Shown: in pieces, positions 1-14,950 of the stretch
Layout: every line of letters begins with the position of its first letter
How positions within the stretch are numbered: position 1 is the first letter of the stretch
NCBI GenBank assembly: GCA_001552515.1
Contig: BCRI01000069.1
Coordinates: 1-38,972 of the forward strand
Source: Sphaerimonospora mesophila NBRC 14179 = JCM 3151
GTDB lineage: Bacteria; Actinomycetota; Actinomycetes; Streptosporangiales; Streptosporangiaceae
Reading direction: 5' to 3'
DNA length: 38,972 nucleotides
The notes under the pieces: generated by a model
What the model was told of the DNA's origin: nothing
What the model saw: the letters and a program-made list of their open reading frames with translations, nothing else
The model's database searches: none
Translations under genes and position numbers: made by a program

Positions 1-23
1 TCTAAAAGCTGAGGGGACAAAAA

Positions 24-3899
<3,876 letters not shown>

Positions 3900-3986
3900 G
3901 GAGTGTCGAGAAAAGCGGTGTCCGTCGCGGGGTCCATCCGGGCCGCGCACGGCGGGACATGCTTTTGAACACGACTTAGGTCGATG

Positions 3987-4024
3987 GGAAACGCCCGGAG
4001 TGGTCCGCCACTCCGGGCGTTTCC
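3987..4024 (+). terminator. rpoBC terminator hairpin
   Basis: GGAAACGCCCGGAGTGG (3987-4003) and CCACTCCGGGCGTTTCC (4008-4024) are perfectly complementary, giving a 17-bp stem with the 4-base loop TCCG. There is no T tract after it, which is common for actinobacterial (I-shaped) terminators. Position 90 bases after the rpoC stop and before the rpsL promoter supports a terminator role. Confidence 0.8.
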
Positions 4025-4146
4025 GCATTCCTGGCATCGGAACCGGGTCCGTACCGGTAGAATCGGCGAGAGTCTTATGTGCGGCCCGCGTGGAAGCGGG
4101 CCGTCGGAGCCGGGGTACGGACAATGTCGGCCCAGGCGCGTTCGTT

Positions 4147-4175
4147 TTGACGACTCGCGTCTGCCTGGGTAGTGT
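4147..4175 (+). promoter_or_regulatory. Promoter of the rpsL-rpsG-fusA operon
   Basis: TTGACG at 4147-4152 and TAGTGT at 4170-4175 are separated by exactly 17 bases and match the housekeeping (HrdB/SigA type) consensus of actinobacteria. Transcription would start near 4182, leaving a leader of roughly 295 bases to the rpsL GTG. Direct reading of the sequence; not experimentally supported. Confidence 0.7.
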
Positions 4176-4358
4176 TGTCCTTCGTGCCCATGGTTCGTGG
4201 GCTCGCATGCGTGTGCTCGAGAGCCTTCTCCCCACGCGGGAGACGGGTGTAGGCGCCGCGTGATTCCTCCAGATCGACCGGGTCCGCCCGGGTGTGATAC
4301 GGCCAGTCCGCGACACGCCCGAGCGCGTGGGTCGGAGGGCGAGGAAGACCAGCAGGTC

Positions 4359-4448
4359 ATGACACCGGCAGTACCTGCGAAAAAGCACAGTCGGGCGAAG
4401 AAACTGGGCCGAGCGTGGCCGAGAGACCTCGAACCGACAACGACGTAG
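4359..4448 (+). CDS. Possible leader peptide upstream of rpsL
   Basis: A 29-codon frame opens at ATG 4359, after purine-rich GAGGAAG (4341-4347), and closes with TAG 29 bases before the rpsL start. Its product is basic in the middle ([13 protein letters not shown]) and ends in PTTT. Third codon positions are only mildly GC-biased, unlike the flanking genes, so coding is doubtful. An in-frame GTG at 4197 could extend it to 83 codons. I do not recognise the peptide. If translated, its end close to rpsL could couple it to rpsL translation. Confidence 0.2.
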   Translation: MTPAVPAKKHSRAKKLGRAWPRDLEPTTT

Positions 4449-4477
4449 CACCGGCCAAGGCGCGAAATGGAGACGTA

Positions 4478-4852
4478 GTGCCTACTATCCAGCAGTTGGT
4501 CCGTAAGGGCCGACAGGACAAGGTAACGAAGACGAAGACACCGGCGCTGAAGGGAAGTCCGCAGCTCCGGGGCCACTGCGTGCGCGTCTACACTACGACT
4601 CCCAAGAAGCCCAACTCCGCCCTGCGCAAGGTGGCGCGTGTCCGCCTCACCAGCGGCATCGAGGTCACCGCATATATCCCGGGCGTTGGGCACAACCTTC
4701 AGGAGCACTCCATCGTGCTCGTGCGTGGCGGTCGTGTGAAGGACTTGCCGGGCGTTCGTTACAAGATCGTCCGTGGGGCGCTCGACGCTCAGGGTGTCCG
4801 CAACCGCAAGCAGGCCCGCAGCCGTTACGGCGCGAAGAAGGAGAAGAGCTGA
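4478..4852 (+). CDS. rpsL: 30S ribosomal protein S12
   Basis: S12 sits at the decoding centre of the 30S subunit. The 124-residue product starts at GTG 4478 with the universal [12 protein letters not shown]; an in-frame GTG further up (4415) would add 21 unrelated residues and is rejected. The [15 protein letters not shown] and [11 protein letters not shown] loops are present. Lys43 and Lys88, the positions classically altered in streptomycin resistance, are both wild type. It heads the str operon, with rpsG starting one base after its stop. The stretch just before the rpsG start contains AAGGAG (4838-4843) inside the rpsL coding sequence. Confidence 0.98.
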   Translation: MPTIQQLVRKGRQDKVTKTKTPALKGSPQLRGHCVRVYTTTPKKPNSALRKVARVRLTSGIEVTAYIPGVGHNLQEHSIVLVRGGRVKDLPGVRYKIVRGALDAQGVRNRKQARSRYGAKKEKS

Positions 4853-4853
4853 C

Positions 4854-5324
4854 ATGCCGCGCAAGGGTTCCCCTGGCCGCCGCCAGTTGATCGCCGACCC
4901 GGTGCACAACTCACCGCTGGTCACCGCGCTGATCAACAAGGTTCTCCTGGACGGCAAGCGCTCCATCGCCCAGTCGATCGTCTACGGCGCCCTCGACGGC
5001 TGCCGGGAGAAGACGGGCAACGACCCGGTCGTCACGCTCAAGCGGGCTCTGGACAACGTCAAGCCCACCCTCGAGGTCCGCAGCCGTCGTGTCGGTGGCG
5101 CGACCTACCAGGTGCCGGTCGAGGTGCGCGCGTCGCGCAGCACCACCCTGGCCCTGCGGTGGATCGTCCAGTACGCGCGGGCGCGCCGCGAGAAGACCAT
5201 GACCGAGCGCCTCATGAACGAGCTGCTCGACGCGAGCAACGGCCTCGGCGCCAGCGTGAAGCGGCGCGAGGACACGCACAAGATGGCCGAGTCCAACAAG
5301 GCTTTCGCCCACTACCGCTGGTAG
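4854..5324 (+). CDS. rpsG: 30S ribosomal protein S7
   Basis: Primary 16S rRNA-binding protein that organises the head of the 30S subunit and contacts E-site tRNA. The 156-residue length is exactly typical. The product begins [20 protein letters not shown] and ends in NKAFAHYRW, both family signatures. ATG 4854 is chosen over an in-frame upstream start at 4773 that would read through the end of rpsL. Only one base separates it from the rpsL stop, so the two are likely translationally coupled. fusA follows after 33 bases. Confidence 0.98.
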   Translation: MPRKGSPGRRQLIADPVHNSPLVTALINKVLLDGKRSIAQSIVYGALDGCREKTGNDPVVTLKRALDNVKPTLEVRSRRVGGATYQVPVEVRASRSTTLALRWIVQYARARREKTMTERLMNELLDASNGLGASVKRREDTHKMAESNKAFAHYRW

Positions 5325-5357
5325 TAGGCAACTACGACGAGTTAGGACGCGAGAGAA

Positions 5358-7457
<2,100 letters not shown>

Positions 7458-7476
7458 GTTTCGCTCGGGACGCGAG

Positions 7477-7521
7477 TCCGCCACGTATGGCGGAGCACCT
7501 TCGCCGGTGCCCCGCCATACG
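7477..7521 (+). promoter_or_regulatory. Mutually exclusive hairpins between fusA and tuf
   Basis: Two stems share one strand. Stem A: TCCGCCA (7477-7483) with TGGCGGA (7488-7494), loop CGTA. Stem B: CGTATGGCGG (7484-7493) with CCGCCATACG (7512-7521), closed further inside by GCACC (7495-7499) and GGTGC (7506-7510) around loop TTCGCC. Stem B is stronger and, once complete, would replace stem A. The arrangement resembles an attenuator or a processing site setting the fusA to tuf ratio; function is inferred only from complementarity. No T tract follows. Confidence 0.5.
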
Positions 7522-7574
7522 GAGCCTGAGTTAGAAGACGCAAGTCAAGTCAGAATCTCTAAGGAGACAGACCA

Positions 7575-8768
7575 GTGGCCAAGGCCAAGTTCGAGCGGAA
7601 CAAGCCGCACGTGAACATCGGCACCATTGGGCACATCGACCACGGCAAGACCACTCTGACCGCGGCGATCACCAAGGTGCTTCACGACCGTTTCCCGCAC
7701 CTCAACGAGGCGACCCCGTTCGACAAGATCGACAAGGCGCCCGAGGAGAAGGCTCGCGGTATCACCATCTCCATTTCGCACGTGGAGTACCAGACCGAGA
7801 AGCGCCACTACGCCCACGTGGACTGCCCCGGTCACGCCGACTACGTGAAGAACATGATCACCGGTGCCGCCCAGATGGACGGCGCGATCCTGGTGGTCGC
7901 GGCGACCGACGGCCCGATGCCGCAGACGAAGGAGCACGTCCTCCTGGCCCGCCAGGTCGGCGTTCCCTACATCGTCGTGGCGCTCAACAAGTCGGACATG
8001 GTCGACGACGAGGAGATCCTGGAGCTCGTCGAGCTCGAGGTCCGCGAGCTGCTGTCCGCCCAGGAGTTCCCGGGCGACGACGTGCCGGTCATCCGCGTCT
8101 CGGCGCTGAAGGCGCTCGAGGGCGACGAGAAGTGGGGCGACGCCATCGTCGAGCTCATGACCGCGGTCGACGACAACGTTCCCGAGCCGGTCCGTGACAC
8201 CGACAAGCCGTTCCTGATGCCGATCGAGGACGTCTTCTCGATCACCGGTCGCGGCACCGTCGTCACCGGCCGTATCGAGCGCGGCATCGTCAAGGTCAAC
8301 GAGGTCGTCGACATCATCGGCATCAAGGAGAAGGGCACCTCGACGACCGTCACCGGCGTCGAGATGTTCCGCAAGCTCCTCGACGAGGGCCAGGCCGGTG
8401 ACAACGTCGGTCTGCTCCTGCGTGGCATCAAGCGTGAGGACGTCGAGCGCGGTCAGTGTGTCATCAAGCCGGGCACGACCACCCCGCACACCGAGTTCGA
8501 GGCGCAGGTCTACATCCTGAACAAGGACGAGGGCGGCCGCCACACGCCGTTCTTCAACAACTACCGTCCTCAGTTCTACTTCCGTACGACCGACGTGACC
8601 GGCGTGGTGAACCTCCCCGAGGGCACCGAGATGGTCATGCCGGGCGACAACACGGAGATGCGCGTCGAGCTCATCCAGCCGATCGCCATGGAAGAGGGTC
8701 TGAAGTTCGCGATCCGCGAGGGTGGCCGCACCGTCGGCGCCGGTCGCGTGACGAAGATCATCAAGTAG
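7575..8768 (+). CDS. tuf: Elongation factor Tu
   Basis: GTPase that carries aminoacyl-tRNA to the ribosomal A site. The 397-residue length is standard. Motifs: GHIDHGKT at 19-26, DCPGH at 83-87, NKSD at 138-141, and the domain II/III segment [26 protein letters not shown]. The start GTG 7575 is preceded by AAGGAG (7561-7566). The C-terminal [18 protein letters not shown] is conventional, so nothing points to an elfamycin-resistant variant, although I checked this only by eye. The hairpin-bearing spacer before it allows expression partly independent of fusA, and a set of strong hairpins follows it. Confidence 0.98.
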   Translation: MAKAKFERNKPHVNIGTIGHIDHGKTTLTAAITKVLHDRFPHLNEATPFDKIDKAPEEKARGITISISHVEYQTEKRHYAHVDCPGHADYVKNMITGAAQMDGAILVVAATDGPMPQTKEHVLLARQVGVPYIVVALNKSDMVDDEEILELVELEVRELLSAQEFPGDDVPVIRVSALKALEGDEKWGDAIVELMTAVDDNVPEPVRDTDKPFLMPIEDVFSITGRGTVVTGRIERGIVKVNEVVDIIGIKEKGTSTTVTGVEMFRKLLDEGQAGDNVGLLLRGIKREDVERGQCVIKPGTTTPHTEFEAQVYILNKDEGGRHTPFFNNYRPQFYFRTTDVTGVVNLPEGTEMVMPGDNTEMRVELIQPIAMEEGLKFAIREGGRTVGAGRVTKIIK

Positions 8769-8782
8769 TACCATCGCTGGGC

Positions 8783-8865
8783 GGCGGTCGGGACCGCCGG
8801 AGGAGTGTCCGAGGACACGACCCGGGCCTGACCGCCGCACCGCGGAGGGGCCGCCAGCCGGCCCC
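8783..8865 (+). terminator. Cluster of three hairpins after tuf
   Basis: Three perfect stem-loops lie in a row: GGCGGT/ACCGCC (8783-8798, loop CGGG), GTGTC/GACAC (8805-8818, loop CGAG) and GGGGCCG/CGGCCCC (8847-8865, loop CCAGC). The last is the strongest. They follow the tuf stop by 14 bases and precede the S10 promoter candidate, so together they are the likely terminator of the str operon. No T run is present. Confidence 0.6.
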
Positions 8866-8882
8866 GCCCACGGGCGGCGACA

Positions 8883-8935
8883 CCGTGATCTCGCAGTCGT
8901 CTCGGCCACCGGCCGAGTCCGCTGCCAGATCACGG
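8883..8935 (+). promoter_or_regulatory. 53-base extended hairpin between tuf and rpsJ
   Basis: Outer stem CCGTGATCT (8883-8891) pairs perfectly with AGATCACGG (8927-8935). After a C/C mismatch, GCAG (8893-8896) pairs with CTGC (8922-8925). After a 4x4 internal loop (TCGT/TCCG), CTCGGCC (8901-8907) pairs with GGCCGAG (8911-8917) around loop ACC. Twenty perfect base pairs in 53 bases just upstream of the S10 promoter suggest a final terminator of tuf or a protein-binding site. Either reading is inference. Confidence 0.55.
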
Positions 8936-8970
8936 TTCGGCTGGGTGGGAAGACCTGCGGCGTAGGCACT

Positions 8971-9000
8971 GTGACCTATCGGCCGCGTGAAGCTTTATAC
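8971..9000 (+). promoter_or_regulatory. Candidate S10 operon promoter
   Basis: GTGACC at 8971-8976 could be the -35 element and TTATAC at 8995-9000 the -10 element, with an 18-base spacer. A start near 9007 would leave only about 22 bases before the rpsJ ATG, too short for an E. coli-like L4-responsive S10 leader. The elements are imperfect, so the call is tentative. Confidence 0.4.
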
Positions 9001-9028
9001 GACGACAGCGAAGGACACCGAGGCCATC

Positions 9029-9337
9029 ATGGCGGGACAGAAGATCCGCATCCGGCTCAAGGCGTATGACCACGAGGTCATCGACAGCTCGGCCAAGAAG
9101 ATCGTCGAGACGGTGACGCGGACCGGCGCCAAGGTCGCTGGCCCGGTGCCGCTGCCGACCGAGAAGAACGTGTACTGCGTCATCCGGTCGCCGCACAAGT
9201 ACAAGGACAGCCGTGAGCACTTTGAGATGCGCACCCACAAGCGGCTGATTGACATCATCGACCCCACGCCGAAGACGGTCGACTCGCTCATGCGCCTCGA
9301 CCTGCCTGCCGGCGTCGACATCTCGATCAAGCTCTAA
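9029..9337 (+). CDS. rpsJ: 30S ribosomal protein S10
   Basis: S10 binds the 30S head and, as NusE, also takes part in transcription antitermination with NusB. The 102-residue product begins [19 protein letters not shown], the family consensus, so ATG 9029 is used. An in-frame GTG at 8987 would add 14 residues but overlaps the probable -10 element. The RTHKRLIDI equivalent ([21 protein letters not shown]) and a normal C-terminus are present. It opens the S10 operon and is followed after 13 bases by rplC, whose Shine-Dalgarno sequence overlaps the rpsJ stop codon. Confidence 0.98.
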   Translation: MAGQKIRIRLKAYDHEVIDSSAKKIVETVTRTGAKVAGPVPLPTEKNVYCVIRSPHKYKDSREHFEMRTHKRLIDIIDPTPKTVDSLMRLDLPAGVDISIKL

Positions 9338-9350
9338 GGAACGCACTGAC

Positions 9351-10007
9351 ATGGCTAAGCAGATCAAGGGCGTCCTGGGCAAGAAGCTCGGCATGACCCA
9401 GGTCTTCGACGAGGCGAACCGGGTGGTCCCGGTGACCGTCGTCGAGGCCGGTCCGTGCGTGGTGACCCGGGTTCGCACTCCTGAGAAGGACGGCTACTCC
9501 GCGATTCAGCTCGGTTACGGGCAGATCGACCCGCGCAAGGTGAACAAGCCGCTCGGCGACTACCTGCGCAAGCACGACATCACGCCCCGGCGCTACTTCG
9601 TCGAGGTCCGGACGGACGACGCCTCCGAGTACACGCTCGGTCAGGAGATCCTCGCCGACACCTTCGAGGCCGGGCAGTACGTGGACGTCACCGGCAAGAG
9701 CAAGGGCAAGGGCTACGCGGGTGTCATGAAGCGCCACAACTTCCGTGGTCTGGCCGCTTCGCACGGTACCCAGCGCAAGCACCGTTCGCCGGGCTCCATC
9801 GGCGGCTGCGCCACCCCCGGCCGCGTCTTCAAGGGCCTGCGCATGGCCGGCCGGATGGGCAACGCCCGCACGACCATCCAGAGCCTCAAGGTCCACGCCG
9901 TGGACGCCGAGAAGAACATCATCCTGATCAAGGGTGCTATCCCCGGCCCCAACGGCAGCCTCGTCCTCATCCGCACCGCCGCCAAGAAGGGGGTTGCTGC
10001 CAAATGA
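9351..10007 (+). CDS. rplC: 50S ribosomal protein L3
   Basis: L3 binds 23S rRNA early in 50S assembly and reaches toward the peptidyl transferase centre. The product has 218 residues and starts [21 protein letters not shown]. The central loop [28 protein letters not shown] and [15 protein letters not shown] are intact. AAGGA (9336-9340) overlaps the rpsJ stop. A longer frame starting at 9249 runs through rpsJ and is not used. The last four bases (ATGA) overlap the rplD start, indicating translational coupling. Confidence 0.98.
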   Translation: MAKQIKGVLGKKLGMTQVFDEANRVVPVTVVEAGPCVVTRVRTPEKDGYSAIQLGYGQIDPRKVNKPLGDYLRKHDITPRRYFVEVRTDDASEYTLGQEILADTFEAGQYVDVTGKSKGKGYAGVMKRHNFRGLAASHGTQRKHRSPGSIGGCATPGRVFKGLRMAGRMGNARTTIQSLKVHAVDAEKNIILIKGAIPGPNGSLVLIRTAAKKGVAAK

Positions 10008-10651
10008 CCAGCATTGACGTCCTCGACGCGACCGGTGCCAAGACGGACTCCGTGGACCTGCCCGCGGAGATCTTCGGCGCCAAGGTCAACGTGCCGCTGA
10101 TCCACCAGGTCGTGGTCGCGCAGCTCGCCGCGGCCCGGCAGGGGACCCACTCCACCAAGACCCGCGGCGAAGTCCGCGGCGGTGGCAAGAAGCCGTACCG
10201 CCAGAAGGGCACCGGCCGCGCCCGCCAGGGCTCGACCCGTGCGCCGCAGTTCACCGGCGGCGGCATCGTGCACGGCCCGAAGCCGCGCTCGTACGACCAG
10301 CGGACGCCCAAGAAGATGAAGGCGGCCGCGCTGCGCGGCGCCCTGTCCGACCGGGCGGGCGGCGGTCGTGTCCACGTGGTGACCAACCTGATCACCGGTG
10401 AGACGCCCAAGACCAAGGTGGCCATGGAGGCGCTGCGCAAGGTGACCCAGGCCCGCCGGGTGCTGGTCGTCCTCGACGCGCAGGACGAGGTCACCTGGCT
10501 GAGCCTGCGCAACGTGCCCGAGGTCCACCTCCTGGAGGCGGGCCAGCTCAACACCTACGACGTGCTCTGCAGCGACGACGTGGTCTTCACCCGCGAGGCG
10601 TACGACCAGGTCGTGGCCCGGCTGGCGAACAGCGGGAAGGAAGAGGCCTGA
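10004..10651 (+). CDS. rplD: 50S ribosomal protein L4
   Basis: L4 lines part of the peptide exit tunnel. The 215-residue product has the extended basic loop [24 protein letters not shown] (about 59-83) that reaches the tunnel constriction and where macrolide-resistance changes occur in other bacteria; the sequence looks wild type. It overlaps rplC by four bases and rplW by one base, so the three genes form a tightly coupled unit. In Gammaproteobacteria L4 represses its own operon; the short leader here gives no sign of that mechanism. Confidence 0.98.
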   Translation: MTSIDVLDATGAKTDSVDLPAEIFGAKVNVPLIHQVVVAQLAAARQGTHSTKTRGEVRGGGKKPYRQKGTGRARQGSTRAPQFTGGGIVHGPKPRSYDQRTPKKMKAAALRGALSDRAGGGRVHVVTNLITGETPKTKVAMEALRKVTQARRVLVVLDAQDEVTWLSLRNVPEVHLLEAGQLNTYDVLCSDDVVFTREAYDQVVARLANSGKEEA

Positions 10652-10953
10652 TGGAGAAGATCACCGACCCGCGCGACATCATCGTCAAGCCGATCGTCTC
10701 CGAGAAGAGCTACGGTCTGATCGACGAGCACAACCAGTACACGTTCCTGGTGCGCAAGGACGCGAACAAGACCCAGGTGAAGATCGCCGTTGAGCAGATC
10801 TTCGGGGTCAAGGTGACCGGCGTGAACACGATCAACCGGCAGGGTAAGCGCAAGCGGACCCGGCACGGCTATGGGCAGCGTCCCAACACCAAGCGCGCGA
10901 TCGTGAGCCTGGCCGAGGGTGAGCGGATCGACATCTTCGGTCAGATCGGCTAA
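10651..10953 (+). CDS. rplW: 50S ribosomal protein L23
   Basis: L23 lies at the tunnel exit and is a docking site for trigger factor and SRP. The 100-residue product includes [26 protein letters not shown] and the [18 protein letters not shown] loop. The ATG shares its first base with the last base of the rplD stop (TGATG). A 91-base spacer with one hairpin separates it from rplB, the longest gap in the first half of the operon. Confidence 0.97.
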   Translation: MEKITDPRDIIVKPIVSEKSYGLIDEHNQYTFLVRKDANKTQVKIAVEQIFGVKVTGVNTINRQGKRKRTRHGYGQRPNTKRAIVSLAEGERIDIFGQIG

Positions 10954-10985
10954 CGCGGCGGGATCGCCACTTATGTCAGCGCCGG

Positions 10986-11009
10986 GGGGACCGCCGTGAG
11001 GCGGACCCC
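10986..11009 (+). promoter_or_regulatory. Intra-operon hairpin between rplW and rplB
   Basis: CCGCC (10991-10995) pairs with GGCGG (11000-11004) around loop GTGA, and after an A/A mismatch GGGG (10986-10989) pairs with CCCC (11006-11009). No T tract follows. It may protect or process the mRNA or attenuate read-through; no function can be read directly. Confidence 0.4.
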
Positions 11010-11044
11010 GACCGGTACGAACCGACAAAGGATGAACGAAAGAG

Positions 11045-11881
11045 ATGGGCATCCGTAAGTACAAGCCGACGACCCCGGGTCGTCGCGGCGCGAGCGTCTC
11101 GGACTTCTCCGAGCTCACGCGCAGCACCCCGGAGAAGTCGCTGCTTGCCCCCCTGCACAACAAGGGCGGCCGTAACGTGCATGGCCGGGTGACGGCCCGG
11201 CACCAGGGAGGCGGGCACAAGCGCGCCTACCGGATCATCGACTTCCGCCGCCACGACAAGGACGGGATCCCGGCCAAGGTCGCACACATCGAGTACGACC
11301 CGAACCGGACGTCCCGCATCGCGCTGCTCCACTACGCCGACGGCGAGAAGCGGTACATCATCGCGCCGGTCGGTCTCAAGCAGGGGGATCGTGTCGAGAA
11401 CGGTCCCGGCGCCGACATCAAGCCGGGCAACTGCCTGCCGCTGCGCAACATCCCCACCGGTACTTTCATCCACGCGGTGGAGCTCCGTCCGGGCGGTGGC
11501 GCCAAGCTGGGCCGCAGCGCCGGCGCGCAGATCCAGCTCCTCGCCAAGGAGGGCAACTACGCCACGCTGCGCATGCCGTCCGGCGAGATGCGCCAGGTCG
11601 ACGTGCGGTGCCGGGCCTCGGTGGGCCAGGTCGGCAACACCGAGCAGGCCAACATCAGCATCGGCAAGGCGGGCCGCAACCGGTGGAAGGGCAAGCGCCC
11701 CTCGGTCCGCGGTGTCGCCATGAACCCGGTCGACCACCCGCACGGTGGTGGTGAGGGCAAGACCTCCGGTGGTCGCCACCCGGTGAACCCGAAGGGCAAG
11801 CCCGAGGGCCGCACCCGTCAGTCGAACAAGGCGAGCGACCGGCTGATCATCCGTCGTCGGAGCAAGAGGAAGAAGCGGTAG
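11045..11881 (+). CDS. rplB: 50S ribosomal protein L2
   Basis: L2 is needed for subunit association and peptidyl transferase activity. The 278-residue protein begins [21 protein letters not shown] and carries the conserved [18 protein letters not shown] segment, with the functionally important histidine at about 231. The C-terminus [17 protein letters not shown] is normal. A purine-rich region (AAAGGA at 11027-11032, and GAAAGAG just before ATG) serves as ribosome-binding site. rpsS follows after 11 bases. Confidence 0.98.
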   Translation: MGIRKYKPTTPGRRGASVSDFSELTRSTPEKSLLAPLHNKGGRNVHGRVTARHQGGGHKRAYRIIDFRRHDKDGIPAKVAHIEYDPNRTSRIALLHYADGEKRYIIAPVGLKQGDRVENGPGADIKPGNCLPLRNIPTGTFIHAVELRPGGGAKLGRSAGAQIQLLAKEGNYATLRMPSGEMRQVDVRCRASVGQVGNTEQANISIGKAGRNRWKGKRPSVRGVAMNPVDHPHGGGEGKTSGGRHPVNPKGKPEGRTRQSNKASDRLIIRRRSKRKKR

Positions 11882-11892
11882 GAGCAGCCGAC

Positions 11893-12171
11893 ATGCCACG
11901 TAGCCTCAAGAAGGGCCCCTTCGTGGACGGCCACCTGATCAAGAAGGTGGACGCCCAGAACGAGAAGGGCACCAAGAACGTCATCAAGACGTGGTCGCGG
12001 CGTTCCATGATCGTGCCGGACATGATCGGTCACACGATCGCCGTGCACGACGGCCGCAAGCACGTTCCGGTCTTCATCACCGAGTCGATGATCGGCCACA
12101 AGCTCGGAGAGTTCGCCCCGACGCGGACGTTCCGCAGCCACGTCAAGGAAGACCGCCGCAGCCGGCGGTAA
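11893..12171 (+). CDS. rpsS: 30S ribosomal protein S19
   Basis: S19 forms a head complex with S13 and contacts the A-site finger of the 50S subunit. The 92-residue product starts [19 protein letters not shown] and contains [29 protein letters not shown], both strongly conserved. The C-terminus ends in DRRSRR. It is separated by 33 bases from rplV, which has its own good ribosome-binding site. Confidence 0.98.
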   Translation: MPRSLKKGPFVDGHLIKKVDAQNEKGTKNVIKTWSRRSMIVPDMIGHTIAVHDGRKHVPVFITESMIGHKLGEFAPTRTFRSHVKEDRRSRR

Positions 12172-12204
12172 GCGCCTTCAAAGCAAGCATCAGAGGAGAC
12201 AGCG

Positions 12205-12557
12205 ATGGAAGCCAGGGCACAGGCGCGGTACGCGCGCCACACGCCCCGGAAGGCCCGCCGCGTGGTGGACCTCATTCGCGGGCTGCCCGCTTCGGAGGCG
12301 CAGGCCGTGCTGAAGTTCGCTCCCCAGTCGGCGAGTGAGACGGTTTACAAGGTGCTCTCGAGCGCGATCGCGAACGCCGAGCACAATTTCAAGCTCGACC
12401 GGGACACGCTGGTCGTGAGCCGCGCGTGGGTCGACGAGGGGCCGACGCTGAAGCGGTTCCGCCCGCGTGCCCAGGGTCGCGCCTATCGGATCAACAAGAG
12501 GACGAGCCACATCACGGTGATCGTGGAGTCCCGCGAGCCGAAGGGGAGGACCCGCTA

Positions 12558-12558
<1 letters not shown>
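12205..12558 (+). CDS. rplV: 50S ribosomal protein L22
   Basis: L22 spans the 50S subunit and, with L4, forms the exit tunnel constriction. The 117-residue product has the N-terminal [20 protein letters not shown] and the long beta-hairpin [27 protein letters not shown] at about 80-106. AGGAG (12194-12198) lies six bases before ATG. The stop TAG shares its last base with the rpsC GTG, so the pair is coupled. Confidence 0.98.
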
Positions 12559-13442
<884 letters not shown>

Positions 13443-13444
13443 CC

Positions 13445-13864
13445 ATGCTGATCCCGCGCAGGGTCAAGCACCGCAAGCAGCACCGGCCCGACCGTAGCGG
13501 CGCCGCCAAGGGCGGCACCAGGGTCGCGTTCGGCGAGTTCGGCATTCAGGCGCTTGAGCACGCCTACGTGACGAACCGTCAGATCGAGGCTGCCCGTATC
13601 GCCATGACCCGGCACATCCGCCGTGGTGGAAAGGTCTGGATCAACATCTTCCCGGACCGTCCGCTCACGAAGAAGCCGGCCGAGACCCGAATGGGTTCCG
13701 GTAAGGGTTCGCCGGAGTGGTGGGTCGCCAATGTCAAGCCCGGTCGCGTCATGTTCGAGCTGTCCGGTGTCGCCGAGCCCGTGGCCCGCGAGGCCCTGCG
13801 GCGCGCGATGCACAAGCTCCCGATGAAGTGCCGGTTCGTCAAGCGTGAAGTGGGTGAGGCGTGA
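13445..13864 (+). CDS. rplP: 50S ribosomal protein L16
   Basis: L16 binds near the A-site tRNA elbow and is a late-assembly protein. The 139-residue product has [24 protein letters not shown] at the start and the [19 protein letters not shown] loop, the site of L16-linked avilamycin or evernimicin resistance in other species; it appears unaltered by eye. The TGA stop overlaps the rpmC ATG by one base. Confidence 0.97.
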   Translation: MLIPRRVKHRKQHRPDRSGAAKGGTRVAFGEFGIQALEHAYVTNRQIEAARIAMTRHIRRGGKVWINIFPDRPLTKKPAETRMGSGKGSPEWWVANVKPGRVMFELSGVAEPVAREALRRAMHKLPMKCRFVKREVGEA

Positions 13865-14100
13865 TGGCTAAGGGTCTGACCGCCGCTGAGCTGCGGGTGG
13901 AGGATCAGGACGTCCTGGTCCAGAAGCTGAAGGAAGCCAAGGAGGAGTTGTTCAACCTCCGCTTCCAGGCGGCGACCGGCCAGTTGGAGAGCCACGGGCG
14001 GCTCCGTGCCGTCCGCCGCGAGATCGCCCGTATCTACACCGTGATGCGCGAGCGGGAGCTCGGCATCGTCACGGTCGAGAAGGAGTCGAGCGATGGCTGA
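13864..14100 (+). CDS. rpmC: 50S ribosomal protein L29
   Basis: Small helical protein at the tunnel exit next to L23. The 78-residue product reads [43 protein letters not shown], the normal two-helix hairpin. ATG 13864 is preferred to the GTG codon directly before it because it gives the family N-terminus and a one-base TGATG overlap with rplP. The 3' end contains AAGGAG (14080-14085) for rpsQ and overlaps that gene by eight bases. Confidence 0.96.
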   Translation: MAKGLTAAELRVEDQDVLVQKLKEAKEELFNLRFQAATGQLESHGRLRAVRREIARIYTVMRERELGIVTVEKESSDG

Positions 14101-14395
14101 GACAACTGAGGCAACCGAGGCGACCGAGACCGGCCGCAAGAGCGTGCGGAACTACCGCAAGACCCGTGAGGGTCTCGTGGTGAGCGACAAGATGGACAAG
14201 ACCGTCGTCGTCGCCGTCGAGGACCGCGTCAAGCACCCGCTGTACGGCAAGGTCATCCGCCGGACGACCAAGTACAAGGCCCACGACGAGCAGAACGCGT
14301 GCGGTGTCGGCGACCGTGTCCTCCTGATGGAGACCCGGCCGATGTCCGCCACCAAGCGCTGGCGGATCGTCGAGATCCTCGAGAAGGCCAAGTAA
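14093..14395 (+). CDS. rpsQ: 30S ribosomal protein S17
   Basis: Primary 16S rRNA-binding OB-fold protein. The 100-residue product has a Thr/Glu-rich N-terminal arm ([18 protein letters not shown]) before the conserved [32 protein letters not shown]. The start overlaps rpmC by eight bases and is preceded by AAGGAG. It is the last gene of the classical S10 operon, and a strong hairpin follows 13 bases after its stop, which marks the boundary to the spc operon. Confidence 0.97.
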   Translation: MAETTEATEATETGRKSVRNYRKTREGLVVSDKMDKTVVVAVEDRVKHPLYGKVIRRTTKYKAHDEQNACGVGDRVLLMETRPMSATKRWRIVEILEKAK

Positions 14396-14407
14396 CACGA
14401 ACGCGCC

Positions 14408-14438
14408 TCGTGGGGGGTGGGCGGACCACCCCCCATGA
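14408..14438 (+). terminator. Terminator at the S10/spc boundary
   Basis: TGGGGGGTGG (14411-14420) pairs perfectly with CCACCCCCCA (14426-14435) around loop GCGGA, and three further pairs (one G-U) extend the stem to 13 bp. It lies directly after rpsQ, exactly where the S10 operon ends in many bacteria. No T tract is present, so termination may be partial. Confidence 0.65.
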
Positions 14439-14524
14439 CGGTGTCCAAGGGGTCGGACGGATCACCCGCCCGGCCCGCCTGCGGCGGCGGTCGTACGGCT
14501 GTCGCCGGAGGAACAAGACCACAT

Positions 14525-14560
14525 CGGTTCCGCCAGGCTCACCCGCGAGGGTGAGAACCG
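14525..14560 (+). promoter_or_regulatory. Leader hairpin upstream of rplN
   Basis: CTCACCC (14538-14544) and GGGTGAG (14549-14555) form a perfect stem closed by the stable GNRA tetraloop GCGA. Outside it, CGGTT (14525-14529) pairs with AACCG (14556-14560), leaving an eight-base one-sided bulge on the 5' strand. The structure ends 11 bases before the rplN Shine-Dalgarno AGGAG (14572-14576). A bulged helix with a capped tetraloop would suit a ribosomal-protein binding site; this is inference. Confidence 0.5.
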
Positions 14561-14581
14561 GCGAGACAAACAGGAGTTGAC

Positions 14582-14950
14582 GTGATCCAGCAGGAGTCGC
14601 GGCTCAAGGTCGCCGACAACACGGGTGCGAAGGAGATCCTCTGCATCCGTGTTCTCGGCGGCTCCGGTCGGCGCTACGCGGGAATCGGCGACATCATCGT
14701 CGCCACGGTGAAAGACGCCATTCCCGGCGGAGGCGTGAAGAAGGGCGACGTTGTCAAGGCTGTCGTGGTGCGCACCGTCAAGGAGCGCCGCCGCCCCGAC
14801 GGCTCCTACATCCGCTTCGACGAGAACGCGGCGGTCATCATCAAGGACAGCGGCGACCCGAGGGGCACCCGCATCTTCGGCCCCGTGGGCCGGGAGCTGC
14901 GTGACAAGAAGTTCATGCGCATCATCTCGCTCGCCCCGGAGGTGCTGTGA
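14582..14950 (+). CDS. rplN: 50S ribosomal protein L14
   Basis: L14 sits at the subunit interface and is the docking point of the silencing factor RsfS. The 122-residue product starts at GTG 14582 with [36 protein letters not shown], the universal N-terminus, and ends in [17 protein letters not shown] lies five bases before the start. It is the first gene of the spc operon, with its own structured leader. The TGA stop overlaps the rplX ATG by one base. Confidence 0.98.
   Translation: MIQQESRLKVADNTGAKEILCIRVLGGSGRRYAGIGDIIVATVKDAIPGGGVKKGDVVKAVVVRTVKERRRPDGSYIRFDENAAVIIKDSGDPRGTRIFGPVGRELRDKKFMRIISLAPEVL

Larger units (their letters stand above)
3900..4477 (+). other. rpoC-rpsL intergenic region: terminator, promoter and long leader
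   Basis: This 578-base gap has no convincing gene of its own. From left to right it holds a perfect 17-bp hairpin (3987-4024), an isolated TAGAAT -10-like hexamer (4058-4063) without a good -35 partner, a strong promoter (4147-4175) and then about 295 bases of transcribed leader before rpsL. In the last part lies a 29-codon reading frame (4359-4448) that could be a leader peptide. The layout says that the str operon is transcribed separately from rpoBC and has a long untranslated leader. Confidence 0.6.

Noticed and set aside
1-12. TCT AAA AGC TGA at the window start as the end of rpoB
   Set aside because: Synteny makes rpoB likely just upstream, but three codons are too few to identify it and the stop may be chance.
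4058-4063. TAGAAT hexamer as an additional rpsL promoter
   Set aside because: A perfect -10 but no -35 within 15-19 bases; the pair at 4147-4175 is much better.
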